Made by a program: the position numbers and the translations under genes. This document shows positions 34,062-45,445 of a stretch of 64,000 bases of DNA, piece by piece. This DNA comes from Selaginella moellendorffii (Eukaryota > Streptophyta > Lycopodiopsida > Selaginellales > Selaginellaceae). Each line of letters opens with the position of its first letter. Position 1 is the first letter of the stretch. Location of the stretch: the NCBI RefSeq assembly GCF_000143415.4, contig NW_003314410.1, forward strand, positions 103,686 through 167,685. The letters run 5' to 3'. The notes beneath the pieces were generated by a model. It did not search any database. It was not told the DNA's origin and was given only the letters and a program-made list of their open reading frames with translations.

Positions 34062-34829
34062 CGCGGCAGGACAAAGCGCAAGAGAGCAAATGGTTAGTTC
34101 CTCCTTTTGCTTTTGTTGGCTTGCAGCTAAAAGCTTGATCCCATTTGCAGTTGTCTGTACAAGTAAAGAAAAAGAGATTCGATCCATCAAAAATTGGTTT
34201 TTTCGCAGCAGCATCCCCCTGTAAGCAAAATTTCCGCTGGTTCTTTGCCTTCTAACGGTTTGAGTGGGGCGACTATCAAGCATCCTATGTACAGTTTCGA
34301 GAAATAGATCGTTTTCCAGTCCATTGGTTTTAGAATCTCCGAATAACGATCGCAGACAGGGAAAGGTGTGAGACTTTTTTTCCATGGCCTGGAAGAAGAA
34401 TGGTTTTTGCCAAACATTGGAAAACCAGTGCAAATGATTGAGAAAGAATAAAGTTTGAGAGAATTATAAGACCATGGGTTCCACCACTATTGCACTGATT
34501 TAAGCTATGCAATATATTGCAAAAAGCCAAGGCATAAACATGGGGTATATCACCTAAAGGCCAGCCTTGCATTGTCATTGTCTAGGCTGGAGGACATGTG
34601 AGAGCCACTCACACTCGCACTTTAAAAAATTTAACCTAGCTAATGTCCACCGTTGATGTGGGTGGATTGCCTCTTGATTACAGCTCATTTGGGCGGCGGT
34701 TTGGCCATCTACTTAAAGCATCGAACCCCTAAAAAAGTTGTGTGTGCTTAAGAGCTCCAAGAACAAGAAAGGCGAGAGGAGGGAGAGAGAGAGAGAGGGA
34801 TTTCTTTCGGGCATAGAAGGGAATCGGGG
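34062..34829. other. Intergenic, no gene
   Basis: 3' flank of the PIRL gene, then the promoter of the arabinogalactan peptide gene. No coding frame with domain support. The last 60 bases are a GA-rich leader. Confidence 0.5.
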
Positions 34830-35015
34830 ATGGCGGCAGCTCTCAGGTTAGCGGCATTCGTCGCGGTGGTGGTTCTATCAGCGGCGGCCGCGATGGCGCA
34901 AGCGCCCGCCCCAGCGCCCGTGGAAGGCGCAGCTTCTCCAATCCTCGCCTCGTCCTCCCTCGCGGTTGGAGCTGCTGCGGCCGTGGCCGCCCTGGTGTTT
35001 GGATTCTTGGGATGA
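34830..35015 (+). CDS. Arabinogalactan peptide (AGP16/20 type)
   Basis: A 61-residue precursor in one exon. Residues 1-23 form a signal peptide ending AMA. The mature core QAPAPAPVEGA carries three Ala-Pro units suited to hydroxylation and arabinogalactan addition. The remainder is a hydrophobic GPI-anchor signal (SSSLAVGAAAAVAALVFGFL). This is the standard AG-peptide layout, in which a heavily glycosylated 10-12 residue peptide is anchored at the outer face of the plasma membrane. The short length is normal for the family. Confidence 0.93.
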   Translation: MAAALRLAAFVAVVVLSAAAAMAQAPAPAPVEGAASPILASSSLAVGAAAAVAALVFGFLG

Positions 35016-35382
35016 GCAGCGACGAAGAAAGGGAAGAATGGGTTCCTCCAATCCTCGGCGCGCGCGGGATTTCCTGGAGCGCCGGGAGGAAATGCTGGTG
35101 GATCTTTCGCGAGATTTCGGCGGATTTCTCTCTCGCGCGCGCGTCTCTCGGTGCTGCGCGGCTTCGTGGAGTGGAGGCTTTCGTTCTTTCCTTTTTCTTC
35201 TCTCGATTCTTTGTATTTTGATCTTATAATTTTTACACATTCTTGTTATGACGTGGCATGCTGAGTCGGGTGCTTCCGTGGCGTTGAGTGGCGGCGTGGC
35301 CGAGCCACAGTCCTGCATTCTCGATAACGTCCACGTTAGCCCTATTCCAGCCTGTCCACCCTAAACGCAGCAGGGGAGAGCT

Positions 35383-35952
35383 ATGGCGACGATGGCTCCG
35401 GTCGCGATGCTCGCGAGCAGAGGTACGCAGAGCTCCTGGGGTCCTGGGGGATTGAATGCCAGCGGTGCCAGCGGCAGAGCGCCGCGATTGGGATTGGCAT
35501 TGGGATTTGGCAGCGATGGCGCAGCAATTGCGAGGTTCTCACGGCTCCAGACGCGAGTGGCGGCGGCGGACCTGGATAAGCTCGTGGATGAGGTGAAGAA
35601 TCTGACGCTGGAGCAGGCGCGGCAGCTGGTGGAGCGGCTGGAGACCGAGCTCGGGGTGAGCGCCGCCACGTTCGCGGCGCCGGTGGCGATGGCGGGCGGC
35701 GCCGCGCCGGCGGAGGCTGCCCCCGTGGTGGAGGAGAAGACCGAGTTCGATCTCCTGATCGACGAGGTGCCCAGCAACGCCAGGATTGCCGTGATCAAGG
35801 CGATTCGCGCCATCACCAACTTGGGTCTCAAGGAGGCCAAGGATCTCATCGAGGGTCTGCCCAAGAAGATCAAGGAGGGCGTCGCCAAGGACGACGCCGA
35901 GGACGCACAGAAGCAACTAGAGGCTGCCGGCGCCAAATGTAGCATCAAGTAG
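35383..35952 (+). CDS. RPL12: Plastid ribosomal protein L12 (bL12c)
   Basis: Single-exon frame of 189 residues. About 57 N-terminal residues are Ala/Gly/Ser/Arg-rich and suit a chloroplast transit peptide. The mature protein has the L12 dimerisation domain (DLDKLVDEVKNLTLEQARQL), an Ala/Pro/Gly/Val hinge and the factor-binding C-terminal domain (EFDLLIDEVPSNARIAVIKA, then LGLKEAKDLIEGLP). L12 forms the ribosomal stalk that recruits translation GTPases in the plastid. A CCCTAAAC telo-box-like element lies 20 bp upstream of the start, as is common for translation genes. Confidence 0.96.
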   Translation: MATMAPVAMLASRGTQSSWGPGGLNASGASGRAPRLGLALGFGSDGAAIARFSRLQTRVAAADLDKLVDEVKNLTLEQARQLVERLETELGVSAATFAAPVAMAGGAAPAEAAPVVEEKTEFDLLIDEVPSNARIAVIKAIRAITNLGLKEAKDLIEGLPKKIKEGVAKDDAEDAQKQLEAAGAKCSIK

Positions 35953-36311
35953 AAGAGAAAGAACTCTGGTAAGATTTTTTCTTTCTTTCTTCTTCTTCCA
36001 CCATCGCTGCAAAGCCTTCTTTTTTTCCCCTCATCAATGTATTATTACTTGGATTTTTTTCAAAGGTTGAAAGAAGGCAAACAAGCTCGCGTCTCGTTCG
36101 TCTGTGTATAATTTATTTCCGAGAGCTGTGATAGCGGAGAAAGTTATCTCGTTTCTTGTTTCGCGCTCTCTCCTGTGATTCTGAAAGGCAACACACAAAA
36201 CTCCCACCGGAAAATATCAGGCAGTAAAATAGTTGTGTGGAGTACCCCTCTTGGTCTATATAAATATAAACTCGTGGAGTTTTGTGTATCTCTATCTCGA
36301 ATGGAATTTCG
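35953..36311. other. Convergent 3' flanks, no gene
   Basis: Separates the L12 gene (+) from the Di19 gene (-). It consists of U-rich 3' untranslated-like sequence with no coding support. Confidence 0.5.
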
Positions 36312-37218
36312 TCATGGTTCTCGCCAAAGTGTGGAGAGCACAAGGTGTTGCGCGAAGAGTGCTCTAGAGGAGGCCTCTTTCGTCCTTTCCTTCTTCTCTT
36401 CCGACGATAGCGAAGGGGATCCAGAGCTGGGGGAAACAAAAGTGTGATCAAAATCTATGATCTTCGGACTAAAAAAAACTAGAGTTTGAAGTACCTGGTG
36501 GTGATTTCTTCTACTGTTTCTTCGTCCGGAGATAAGTTCGCCACTGAGAATGGTAAGCCCGACTTTAAGACCTCCGGCTCGGAGGTTGGAAACCCCGAAA
36601 CAAGGGAGAGAAGAAACGAATCCGACGCTCTCACCTGTGCTCCCAACAGTGCTTGCAAGTTCCCCGCGATATCTTTGGGCTTGCGAAGCCTTCTCCTGTG
36701 GTGTCTGGTTAAAGAAAATGCATGTTTTTCCCAAAACACAACGCAGAAAACACACAAAAAGAGGAAAAGGATATCTTGAGATGTGCATGATCGGAATTTA
36801 TATGGCCAATAACGTCCCCGACCCGCGCAGCACACACGGGACACATCTGCAAAAGCATCGTGTTTCAGTCGAAGAACAAGAACAAAAGAAAAGCGAAAAA
36901 AGGAGAAAAAAAGGAACTTTTTTCTTTTGAGCCGACTTACAGTGAGCTTCCCATCGAAGCAGTGCTCTATCTCCAGATGCAAGCACAAGGACGTGATATC
37001 AAACTCTTCCTCGCAGTAAGGGCACGCGAAATCCGTGCGGAAATCCTCGTCCACTTCCAAGTCCTCCGTGTTTAGTTGTCGATCTGTCGGTGAGATCAGC
37101 GAAAAGGGGAGAAAACAACGCGAAATCTTGGTAGCGCACCTATCAAGGACTGAGATGCTTGCAGCAATTGAGCCCTTTTGGACGACGCAATTCGCGACGA
37201 CCACAACTCCGCCTCCAT
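36312..37218 (-). CDS. Di19-type (drought-induced 19) zinc-finger protein
   Basis: Five exons give 204 residues: 37140-37218, 36941-37083, 36775-36846, 36495-36700 and 36312-36426. It starts MEAELWSSRIASSKRAQLLQ, then has acidic DEDFRTDF and two Cys2His2-like fingers (CPYCEEEFDITSLCLHLEIEH and CPVCAARVGDVIGHINSDH). A basic stretch HRRRLRKPK, the family block NLQALLGAQ and a C-terminal EEKKERTKEASSRA tail ending LSTL complete it. Di19 proteins are nuclear stress-responsive DNA-binding factors and calcium-dependent protein kinase substrates in Arabidopsis. The start ATG is in a different frame from a longer overlapping open frame but fits the family exactly. The third intron (36701-36774) appears to be an AT-AC minor-spliceosome intron. 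Confidence 0.88.
36701..36774 (-). other. AT-AC (U12-type) intron of the Di19 gene
   Basis: On the minus strand the exon ends CTCAAG and the intron opens ATATCCTTTTCC, the canonical minor-spliceosome donor. Near its end it has TTTCTTTAAC, one mismatch from the U12 branch consensus TTCCTTAAC, and it closes CCAGACAC. Removing exactly this 74-base segment joins the second finger (HAHLK) in frame to HRRRLRKPK. No GT donor in the area preserves both family blocks. Confidence 0.75.
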
Positions 37219-37482
37219 TCGTGTTCTCGAGGCGCAAATCCGAGAAAATAAATGAAAGGAAACGCGCGCAACCACAGAGTTCTTCGATCTCTTTGGAAGA
37301 ATACGCCGGTACCTGGAAATCGAGGAGCCCTCCGCTCGAGCTCACTCCACAAACCCTAGAAGTCCTTTCTCACACGTGGAATTTTAAATGGTTTGTCCAC
37401 GTCACGAGATCTTACGTGGCATTGTAGGGCTGGACTTTTTCAACCCTTTTGATATTTCTCGCAAATTTAGGGCTTTGGATCG

Positions 37483-38431
37483 ATGGAGAATGGCGATGCA
37501 TGGAGGCTGATTCTCGGCAAGCTGCCAGTGCCCGGCCTCGCGCGCGCTGCCTGCGTCTGTCGCTCCTGGCGCGAATTCGCGGCGGATCCTGCCGTGATCG
37601 CGGCCGCATTCGCGGCGCCATGGGAATTGAAGCAATTGGTGGGCGTGCCGTCCACTCCCAGCTTGTGGAAGGCGTCGGGCCTGGGCTGCTTCGCCATCTC
37701 CCATCCAGTGACGAAGTCGGACAGTGTCGCGGCGTTGGCTATCAAATACAAAGTCCAGGTGAGTTGAGTTGAGTGTTTTTCGTTTTACACGGTGTGGTTT
37801 GCGAGTTCCTTGGATCAAATTGCAATTTTGCTTATAGCGACATGCTGTCAGTTTTTCCCTTTCTCTTTCCTTTTTATTTTTCTCATTCTCTCTGGCTCTA
37901 TAAGTTTTGTTCTTCGATGATGTTGATAGCTACATCCTGTCGAGAGATTCTTTGCTCTTTTCTTGCTCTTTTGAGTTTCAGAGTTATTCGCTTGGCGATT
38001 CATCTGTGCATATAAGAATCTCTTTATCTACGCAACTGATTTCCTTGTTTTCCATCGGACAGGTTTCTGAGATACGGCGCCTGAACAACATGCTGAGCGA
38101 CCATGGAATCCGTGCGAGGGACAGGCTGCTTATTCCCGTCACAAGCCCTTGCGCTCTGCGAGGCAAGGTCTGCTTCATTGAAATGGACCTCCACTCGCGT
38201 CGCGAGATGGCAGTCATCTATCCAGATGGCTTGGGACCCCTCCACGATCCCAAGGTGGCAGCCACAAGCCTGAAAAGCACGGTTTTCCGCTCCATGAAGA
38301 CAAGCATGAGGCTTGATAGTGAGACGGCACAGTACTATCTGGCACTCGCAGGGGGCAACTTCAAGCAGGCCTTGGCCGAGCTTAAGGGGGATCTTGATTG
38401 GGAAGAGCGGAATCTCTCACCACTGTGGTGA
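37483..38431 (+). CDS. F-box and LysM domain protein
   Basis: Two exons, 37483-37758 and 38063-38431, give 214 residues. The N-terminal F-box (LILGKLPVPGLARAACVCRS, W at about 36) would bind SKP1 in an SCF ubiquitin ligase. A LysM motif follows (ISHPVTKSDSVAALAIKYKV, VSEIRRLNNM, RDRLLIPVTSP), split by the intron. This pairing matches a small conserved plant family (Arabidopsis At1g55000 type). It has no signal peptide, so the LysM is intracellular and unlike chitin receptors; its ligand is unknown. The C-terminal helical part (SETAQYYLALAGGNFKQALA) is a conserved family tail. Confidence 0.9.
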
Positions 38432-40609
38432 GTGATTTAGCGGGACGAGAAAATTTCCATCACCATCATCAAGCTCTAAAGTTCGTATCGTATACGGGAT
38501 ATCTACTTTATGCCAACATTCCTTTCTCTACAGTCAGGGCTGTGGTGTGTATTTTTATGTGGGGTAAAAGGTACGTACATTTGTTTTGCGCTTCGCTGTG
38601 CTCTGATACGCTGTTCTTTTAGAATTTTATATCCGGTTTGTTGCATCTGACCTTGAAAGCAAAGTTTCCTGAGAGCTTTATCATGGACCCTGCAGAGGTG
38701 TGAGGGGAGAGTTGCTGTCCTTGGACCAGCCCAAAGCTTTTGTGAGCGCGTTTCGTTTTCTTTTTTTCTTTTCTCTTTTTGCGTTTCTCTCTGCAAAGCA
38801 GCAGCCTTTCTAATCCTTCTTTTCAGCTTACATATGTTTTGTTTTGAGTAGCGACCTCGGGAGGATGATCCTAGTTATGCTTTGCCGCGGTAAGAAGAGA
38901 GCTCCCGGTTTTTCTCTCACTCCATAGAAGCTTCTCTAAGCCTCATGTTTCTTTTATGTGCAGTGTTTTCGTGGGTGTAGCTTTCAAGGGCCAAGTTGCG
39001 TGGATCAGAAGCGAGGGAGAGCAGGAGGAGGCTTTGGCTTGGCTGTGCTGTGCTGGAGGGAGGAGAGATTGTGTTCGATGGGAAAGTGTTGCAGTCAGTG
39101 GTGCTGTCGGCTGGTGTTGCAAATGGCGGTCTGTGCAAGCTAAAGGTTGAGTCCCTCCTTTCACTTAGAATAATTTTCCTTTACCTCGCCATGTCGGTAC
39201 TTTTCTCTAGCTTGCATCTTTTATTTTAGTTCGCGTGATGATTGATTGACACAGTGGTGCCTTGGCGTGTATTTATACAGGAGGATGATGCGAGCTTGTC
39301 ACTACATTCTCCAGTCGAGTCCTCATCCTTGGGCTGAGGAGACAATAATGTTCTCCTCGGCAGCTATGCCCCCCGAGGATGAGAGTTCTCCTGGCGAACG
39401 ATGCGCCAGTGCAAATCATCGAGTGCCTGTGGTGGTGCCGCTCCGCCATCGCCTCGCCAAGCTCCCTCGCTGCTACTCAATGATCTGTGCTGCGGATGGA
39501 GGAGCTTGTGAGATGATGTAGTTCATTCATTCTGCTGCTACTGTGGGAAAAGCCGGAATGGTCCGAGCAAAACTATAAATCTTCTCTCGCTCTTTTGCTT
39601 ATTCTTGTATGCAGCAAGAGTTACAAGGCAAGGTGAGAGAGAGGAGAGTCTTGTTCTATAGGAATATATGGATTCTTTGGTTAATTGAGATGTGAACTTG
39701 CTGATCTATATCTCTCTTTCTCTCTGGTGATCACTGCTCGTTCCTTCATTTCGGCTTGTGATTGATCTACAAGTTTGTTTGATGTCGCAGGCTGTGATTT
39801 CATGAGACGCTCGCTGGGGGAAAGTATGCCTTTGCCATTCAAAATGGTGAGCACTTCTTTGGCAGAAAGAGTGGAGCTCATCCCTCAAATTCATCTTCTT
39901 CTTTGGGCTTGTTTCTTTTAGCAAAAGAGAGGCTCGATCGGGAAGATCTTGGTTTCTAGGAGCTAGCGCGGCTTCCCGATTTAACTTCTTCCTTGCTAGA
40001 AGAGGATGAAAACGCTGAAGAACTTCTTCATTGCCAAACAAAGGAATTTTACTTCCTTAAAGCATCTCCTTCTTCGCTGCGAAGAAAATATCGATTATGC
40101 GTCTCTTGAAGCGCTGGAGGATCAAAGCTGCAAGTTCCTCCTCTCCAATAGCATCCCTTGGAATTGTTTGCTCAGCCATCCACGATCGTGTATTAAGAAG
40201 CCCAATCCTTGAGGATGATCGACACTGAATTTGAAGCAGCACTTGGAGTGCTTGACTGCCGTGAGAGAAACACTTGTTTTAGCTAGCGTTTAAATAAACC
40301 ACTGATTATTCAACTTAACACTTGTTTTCGAGCAGGAATTTCTACCTGATCCTTGCAACTCCAACCAGCAAAACCTAACGAACAAACTAATTTACTCTCC
40401 TGACGATGCCACTCATGAAGAGCAGCACCTCCAAAAACTAAAGTAGCCTTCGTGCATTGATTTCTATCCAAAACTTTCGTGATGAAAACCACAGAAACAA
40501 CAGGCCCCATACATCTTTAGACCATGGAGTCAAGAGGACCATTCGCCACCTTAGTCTTCGAGGAAGAAAAGGTCCTAAATCTTATTTGAAGCTCCCGTGC
40601 GGAGAGGAG
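38432..40609. other. 2.2 kb without a supported gene
   Basis: Short open frames occur on both strands, but none has a recognisable domain or partner exons. The stretch includes the F-box gene 3' flank and ends at the BAHD copy 2 stop codon. A noncoding transcript cannot be excluded. Confidence 0.45.
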
Positions 40610-42057
40610 CTAGCAGTCCAGGGTTGTAAACCTCGCAAAGAGCTCGCTTTGCAGCAGCCTCTTCATCTGCTCCTCGAGCAGCATCACCACAATCCGGCGC
40701 TCTCGCATCCCGCCCTGGGGCGTGGGAAGTAGCACCACCACCCCGTTGCCATACCACGGCTCCAGCACCATCGAGAAGTGGGCCGGTCGCCCCCACCCAA
40801 ACTCAAACTCGTACACCGGGAACGAGTGCAAGTTGACGCTGTAGATCCCCATCCCGGTGCTGGGTGGCGGGACGTTGAGCCCGATATCATGGCCCTTGCG
40901 CAGCGTCTCCTCCATCCAGTCGATGGTGGACTGGATCCTCTCCTGGCCTACGTTGCGGACATCCTCGTGGAAGAGCCGCGCGGCGTGGGAGACGTGCTTG
41001 TTCTTGAGATCGCCCACGGCGCACGGCAGGCAGAGCGTGAAGGAGGAGGTACCACAGTACTCGCTCGGCATCGGTGGCTGCCACCGGTTTCTGCCCACCT
41101 TGGTGGACACCGCGTAGATGTAAGTGTTGGTCACCGAGTCGTCGAAGTCACGGGCCTCGGTGATGCACTTCCAGACGAGACCCGACACGGCCTCGAAGGA
41201 GGTCGGGCCGCTGCCGTAGGCGAACGGGCCAGACGCGATCTCGTGCTTGAGCTCCGCGAGCTGCTGCTCGTTCATGTGGAATGCCCGGACGTTGTAACTG
41301 GGCTTGAAGTCCTGGGCGGCCTTGCCCATCTCCTCGGCGATGGCGGGGGTCACGGCAACGAAGTCCCGGACCGGCACGGTGACGCAGGGCGGATCCCGCG
41401 CCTTGAGGAGGCTGGAGTCGAAGCTGGGCGGTGGATTCGGCGGTGGGAATCCCCGGTGGAGCTCCGACCAGGCCTTGAGGAAGGGGAAGACCGAGGAGCC
41501 GTCCAGGAGGGTGTGGGTGGTGACGAGGCCCAGAGCTATCCCGCCACACCGGAACTTGGTCACCTGGGAGAGTAGTCAAAGCCGACCAAAGCCGGTCAAC
41601 TACAGTCAAACCGCGAAGAACCGGGACTTACCTGAACTTTGAGCTGAGGGAAGTTCTCCGGATCGGTGATCGCGGTCTGGGCCGGGTTGAGCTCCTGCTC
41701 GATGGAGCACTGCTTCATGGAATCGCCCCAGTCGCCGAAGCTCGCATCGGCGAAGGCCACCACGAACTCGATGCCGCGGTCGTTGCACTCGAGGATGGGG
41801 CGGTCGAGGCCGCCGATCCTGGGCCTCCCCGCGAGCGGATAGTACGGGACGAGGATCCGGGAGAGCGAATCCTTCAAGCTCGCCACCAGCGAATCGAAAG
41901 AGCTTACGTGATCCAATGCAGCTGGGTAGTAGTAGACTTGCTTGAGATAGTTCTCGGCCAGGACCTGGATTTGGAAGTTGCAAAGCCAGAGAGTGCAGGG
42001 CTGCGGCGTTGGGACCGCTGGAACGACCGTGGACACGGACTCTACGCGCACAACCAT
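40610..42057 (-). CDS. BAHD acyltransferase (copy 2)
   Basis: Two exons on the minus strand, 41632-42057 and 40610-41563, give 459 residues. Length and intron phase equal those of copy 1, with only scattered substitutions, for example THTLLDGSSVF for SHTLLDGSSFF, and DLKNKH for DLKTKH. HxxxD and EFGWG are intact, so the enzyme should be active; the substrate is unknown. The 68-bp intron is slightly longer than the 45-bp intron of copy 1. It is head-to-head with a decayed copy of the membrane-protein/c6A locus beginning about 200 bp upstream. Confidence 0.93.
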
Positions 42058-42259
42058 CTTTGCAACCAAAGATGAAATCCACAAAACACTCAAGAGAGGG
42101 AGAAAGAACACCACAAAAACTTTCGAAATACACTCACAAACTTCGATGATCCCACACGAGACGTTTCTTCCCGAAGATCCCACGAGAAGAACGTGCTTAT
42201 CGCACATTGTCCTAGATTGACAGAAAAATATCATTCATTTTATAGGGCTGTGTGTTGCG

Positions 42260-42860
42260 ATCCTTGTTGGGTCGCCTCGTGCGCCGACCGTCAGGAGCAG
42301 CAGCACTCTCCGCGAGGAGGATCCCAGCTCCAGGAAGCGACAGGAGATGGAGATTATGAAGCCCTCGATTCCCTACGCCTCCTCCAGCGCTCCAAACCCA
42401 CGTCAAGCCGGCTAGATTCTGGAGGCCGCAGAGGACAGCGGGTTTTCTTAGATTTGTTTTCCTTTTCTTCTTTTGATCGTGTGATTGTATTTCCTCTGAG
42501 TATCACAGGCTCGGTTCTAGGAGCACTGTGCGCGGCCGGAGCTTTCAAAGGCGTCACGGCTTCGTAATTATCATCTTTCCATTCATTCTCTCGTACACAA
42601 TGCTCCGTTTGGTCTCACTGATCATGTGAACCAAGCACTCTCAACCACGGTTTGTCTTGTGGATGATAGCGTATAGACTGTGGTGATGGATGATCCTTTC
42701 GTTTTTCGCCTAGGTCCTGGGACTTGGCTATCTCTTTGTTGCGGCCAGAAGCTCACGAAGCTCTTGACTCAATCGCCATCAGAAGTTTCCAAGAGGTAAA
42801 CATGAAAGTTTTCACTTGCATGTTTTCTAGCGGGATTTGTTTTGTCACAGTTAAGGAAGA
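42260..42860 (+). pseudogene. Relic of the membrane-protein/cytochrome c6A locus (copy B)
   Basis: The plus strand reads like the intact locus at 57207-58059. The leader exon has SPRAPTVRSSSTLREEDPSS, the second exon has ITGSVLGALCAAGAFKGVTA and then an in-frame stop, and the membrane exon survives in part to about 42800. The match ends at the start of the junction exon (TAGCGGGATTTGTTTTGTCA) near 42860, so all c6A exons are missing. Confidence 0.75.
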
Positions 42861-42899
42861 TGAGGATGCCATCTTTCTTTTTCAAATTGGGATGTGATC

Positions 42900-43720
42900 C
42901 AGCTCTGATATCATATTCGAGATAGGAAATCACAAATGTTGGCCGGTCAAGGATCAGCGACGGATCATGATCATTGAGGTTGGATCATGTACGTCTTCAA
43001 GTTCTGGAGATCGCAGGTGCCCAACGTTATTTCTCAGCGTTATTTCTCAGCTCGCAGGTCTTGCCCTGAGCGCAGCAATCAAAGCGCTGACAATCTCTCC
43101 AAAACGTTGCTAACCTAGTATGGCACACGCTGTGACATGGCGTTTTTCAGTTCTTATCGTCGTTGAGCAACACCAGGCTTCTTCATGACAAGAAATTAGA
43201 ACAAATCGAAAGACACGAGAACCTGGTAACGTAAAAGTATTGTTGATTGTTCATATTCGCACAGCGTTGTCCACATCAGTGAGTTCGCGTTGAGAGTTGG
43301 CCCGTTGTTTTGCAGTGTCACTGGCTCCCTTTTGCGTTGCAATCGAAAAGAAAGAGCGAACCTGGTTGGTGTTTCAACACAAATTCTTGATCCCCTCTAG
43401 CCTTTCTTTTATGGCATTGGATTAGGCAACGAGGATCATGTTGTAGGAGAGGAGATTGGGCTTTCAAAAACCTACCTTTGATTGTAGCTTCAAATCTTTA
43501 GTTGTCGTTTTTCTATTGTAAAGGAGCAATCCATGGATTCCACGCCCTAATCACTGGCAGATTGATTTCTCGCGGTCTTTGGATCTAGTGCTCCAAATCA
43601 AAATTTCTATAACACAGAATTAACAAAGGTGAATGATCTGTTCCAGGTAAAGCAGTTGCAAAAGGATACATCACCTGGTTATTTTGTGAGGGGTATGACA
43701 GTCACACATGCCTTTGTTAA
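42900..43720. repeat. Shuffled pieces of the array unit and BAHD 3' flank
   Basis: Short segments of the 600-bp array unit (GATCAGCGACGGATCATGAT, CATGACAAGAAATTAGAAC, AAACGTTG) are joined to sequence shared with the flanks of BAHD copies 1 and 3. No gene was seen. Confidence 0.6.
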
Positions 43721-43849
43721 GAATGTGTGAGTGGATTCAGTGATTATTTATAAATGCATGGACTTTATCAAGTCGGTGAAAGCACAAATTGAGACCGTGG
43801 CACCCCACACACTAAGAGCATCCTTTTATGTGGAAAAGAAAGATGGAGG

Positions 43850-44628
43850 TTTGTGTCCGTCTATGGGTGCCATGGTAAGGGTTGCTGGATCGTTTCCTGC
43901 AATGTTGCTTGTGCTGCATTGTAGCATTCTCACCTGGTGAGGTTGTTAGCTCTTGGTAGACAGCTGCTAATTGAGCTCTCATAGAATGATAGAAACAATT
44001 TTCTAATGCATGATTAGTTCGGCCACAGAATTGACACCGTACCCTCACTTGCTGGAGTTGAAATAGATTCAGCTTACACACTAGATCTCGCACTGGTTGA
44101 GGTGGATTTTAAATGCCCTTGATCATATCTAATGATGGAGTTGCAACCTGAGCTTGCATGTGTTGCCAGGAGAAATTTATCCATAGGTATGTAATGAGAT
44201 TTCTACAGCAACTTTTGAAGACGGATCCATATATTGCAGTAGATAGTTAAGTGAGGTACTTATGGTAATGTGTATGACCTGATCTGGACACAGCCTGTCA
44301 CATTGGCATCACAATTTGAGCAAGCCCAATTACCAAATCGTTCTGGATATTTAGAAGGAAGCATTTTCATGCATTGCCGAAAGTAACTCACTTGATCATC
44401 TGCCACAGGTAGCAGATCATTCTTCAAAAGAAATTGCTGAAATCTCATCGATGGTCTCTTCTGGAAACAAGGTTCAGGGTGAAAAACAGTTAAAAATGCA
44501 TTCTTCAAGGCATAAAAGCTGCTCTTGCCATGTAACACTTGGCTGCTACATCCTTGAGTGTCCCAGAAAAAAAGCACTGCTTCAAAGTTTTTCTTGTTGG
44601 CTGTGCTCACTTTCCTAAAAGTGGTCAC
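43850..44628 (-). pseudogene. Retrotransposon gag-like relic with zinc knuckle
   Basis: Two minus-strand frames. The upstream one (44260-44628) has SFYALKNAFLTVFHPEPCF and an aromatic/basic stretch. The downstream one (43812-44093) has a CX2CX4HX4C zinc knuckle, CQFCGRTNHALENC. The order fits a degraded Gag. No protease, integrase or reverse transcriptase is visible and no LTR pair was identified. Confidence 0.45.
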
Positions 44629-44639
44629 ATGCTCATCCG

Positions 44640-45230
44640 AACGTTGTGTACATGGGATACTTCATCCTGCTAGTCACTGCTGGTGCCACCATGTTGACAA
44701 CTGGATTTGATTGATCAGGTGGTTGTTGCTACTGCTGAGGTAGTGGTGAACTTTGACAAGGTCCCCACTCTTCCTCCTCTGGCTGTTTTTCTGTTTTCCT
44801 TCGTAAGACAACTTCTACAGCCTTTTCTGCTTGTTCTTGTCTACACATGCATAAGCTACTGCTCTGTGGCTGAAGTCTGGCCTCTTCGCTCATCTTCACT
44901 CCTCATGAATGACGCACCAAACATGACAACTAAACCAGGAATCCCAGGCTTGACACTCCAAGAGATCTCAGTGGGGCCCCTGGAAAAGACCAGACCTCTG
45001 GAGTTTTATTCAAGAAAAAGAGGATATTCGAAAGAGTCTGGTCGAAGTAGAAATTCCTTTGTCAGACGGTTTCCAAGCTCTCAAAATTTAATCCATTTGA
45101 AGACACAGTCACAAGCAAAAGTTGTGTTCGAGGAGGCAGTGGCACGGGCGCTGCGACCCCGGTGTTTGATCACGTGTGCCTTGTCCGAGAGCCCTGGCTA
45201 AACATCAAGGCCGTAAGCCTCTTTTCCAAA
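44640..45230 (+). repeat. Duplicated segment, direct copy at 55275-55870
   Basis: About 590 bp here recurs in the same orientation just outside the right arm, with small deletions. The last 100 bp is a spermidine synthase exon fragment ([11 protein letters not shown] then CALSESP). The rest is unrecognised. Confidence 0.75.
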
Positions 45231-45445
45231 CAGTCCACTTTCTTCTTCGAGTGTTTGCAAACTTGGGCAAGCACAGCGCCATGTGATGGATCAATACGAG
45301 ATTTAACACCAAAGATTACGTGAATCGAGCGAGACTTACTCACACCCAAGTTGTAGTACTTAAACGGCCGCTTCAAGCACCCTTCTCCGTCTTGTCCGAG
45401 ACGTGGACTTTGTGAACTCGATCCTTCTATGGAGCACAGTGCCTC
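45130..45445. pseudogene. Spermidine synthase fragments, partly inverted
   Basis: 45130-45230 is a plus-strand piece of the exon found at 59108-59303 of the intact gene. 45235-45445 is from the later exons and reads on the minus strand, so part of the fragment was inverted after duplication. The related copy at 55740-56160 keeps both parts on the plus strand. Confidence 0.7.
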
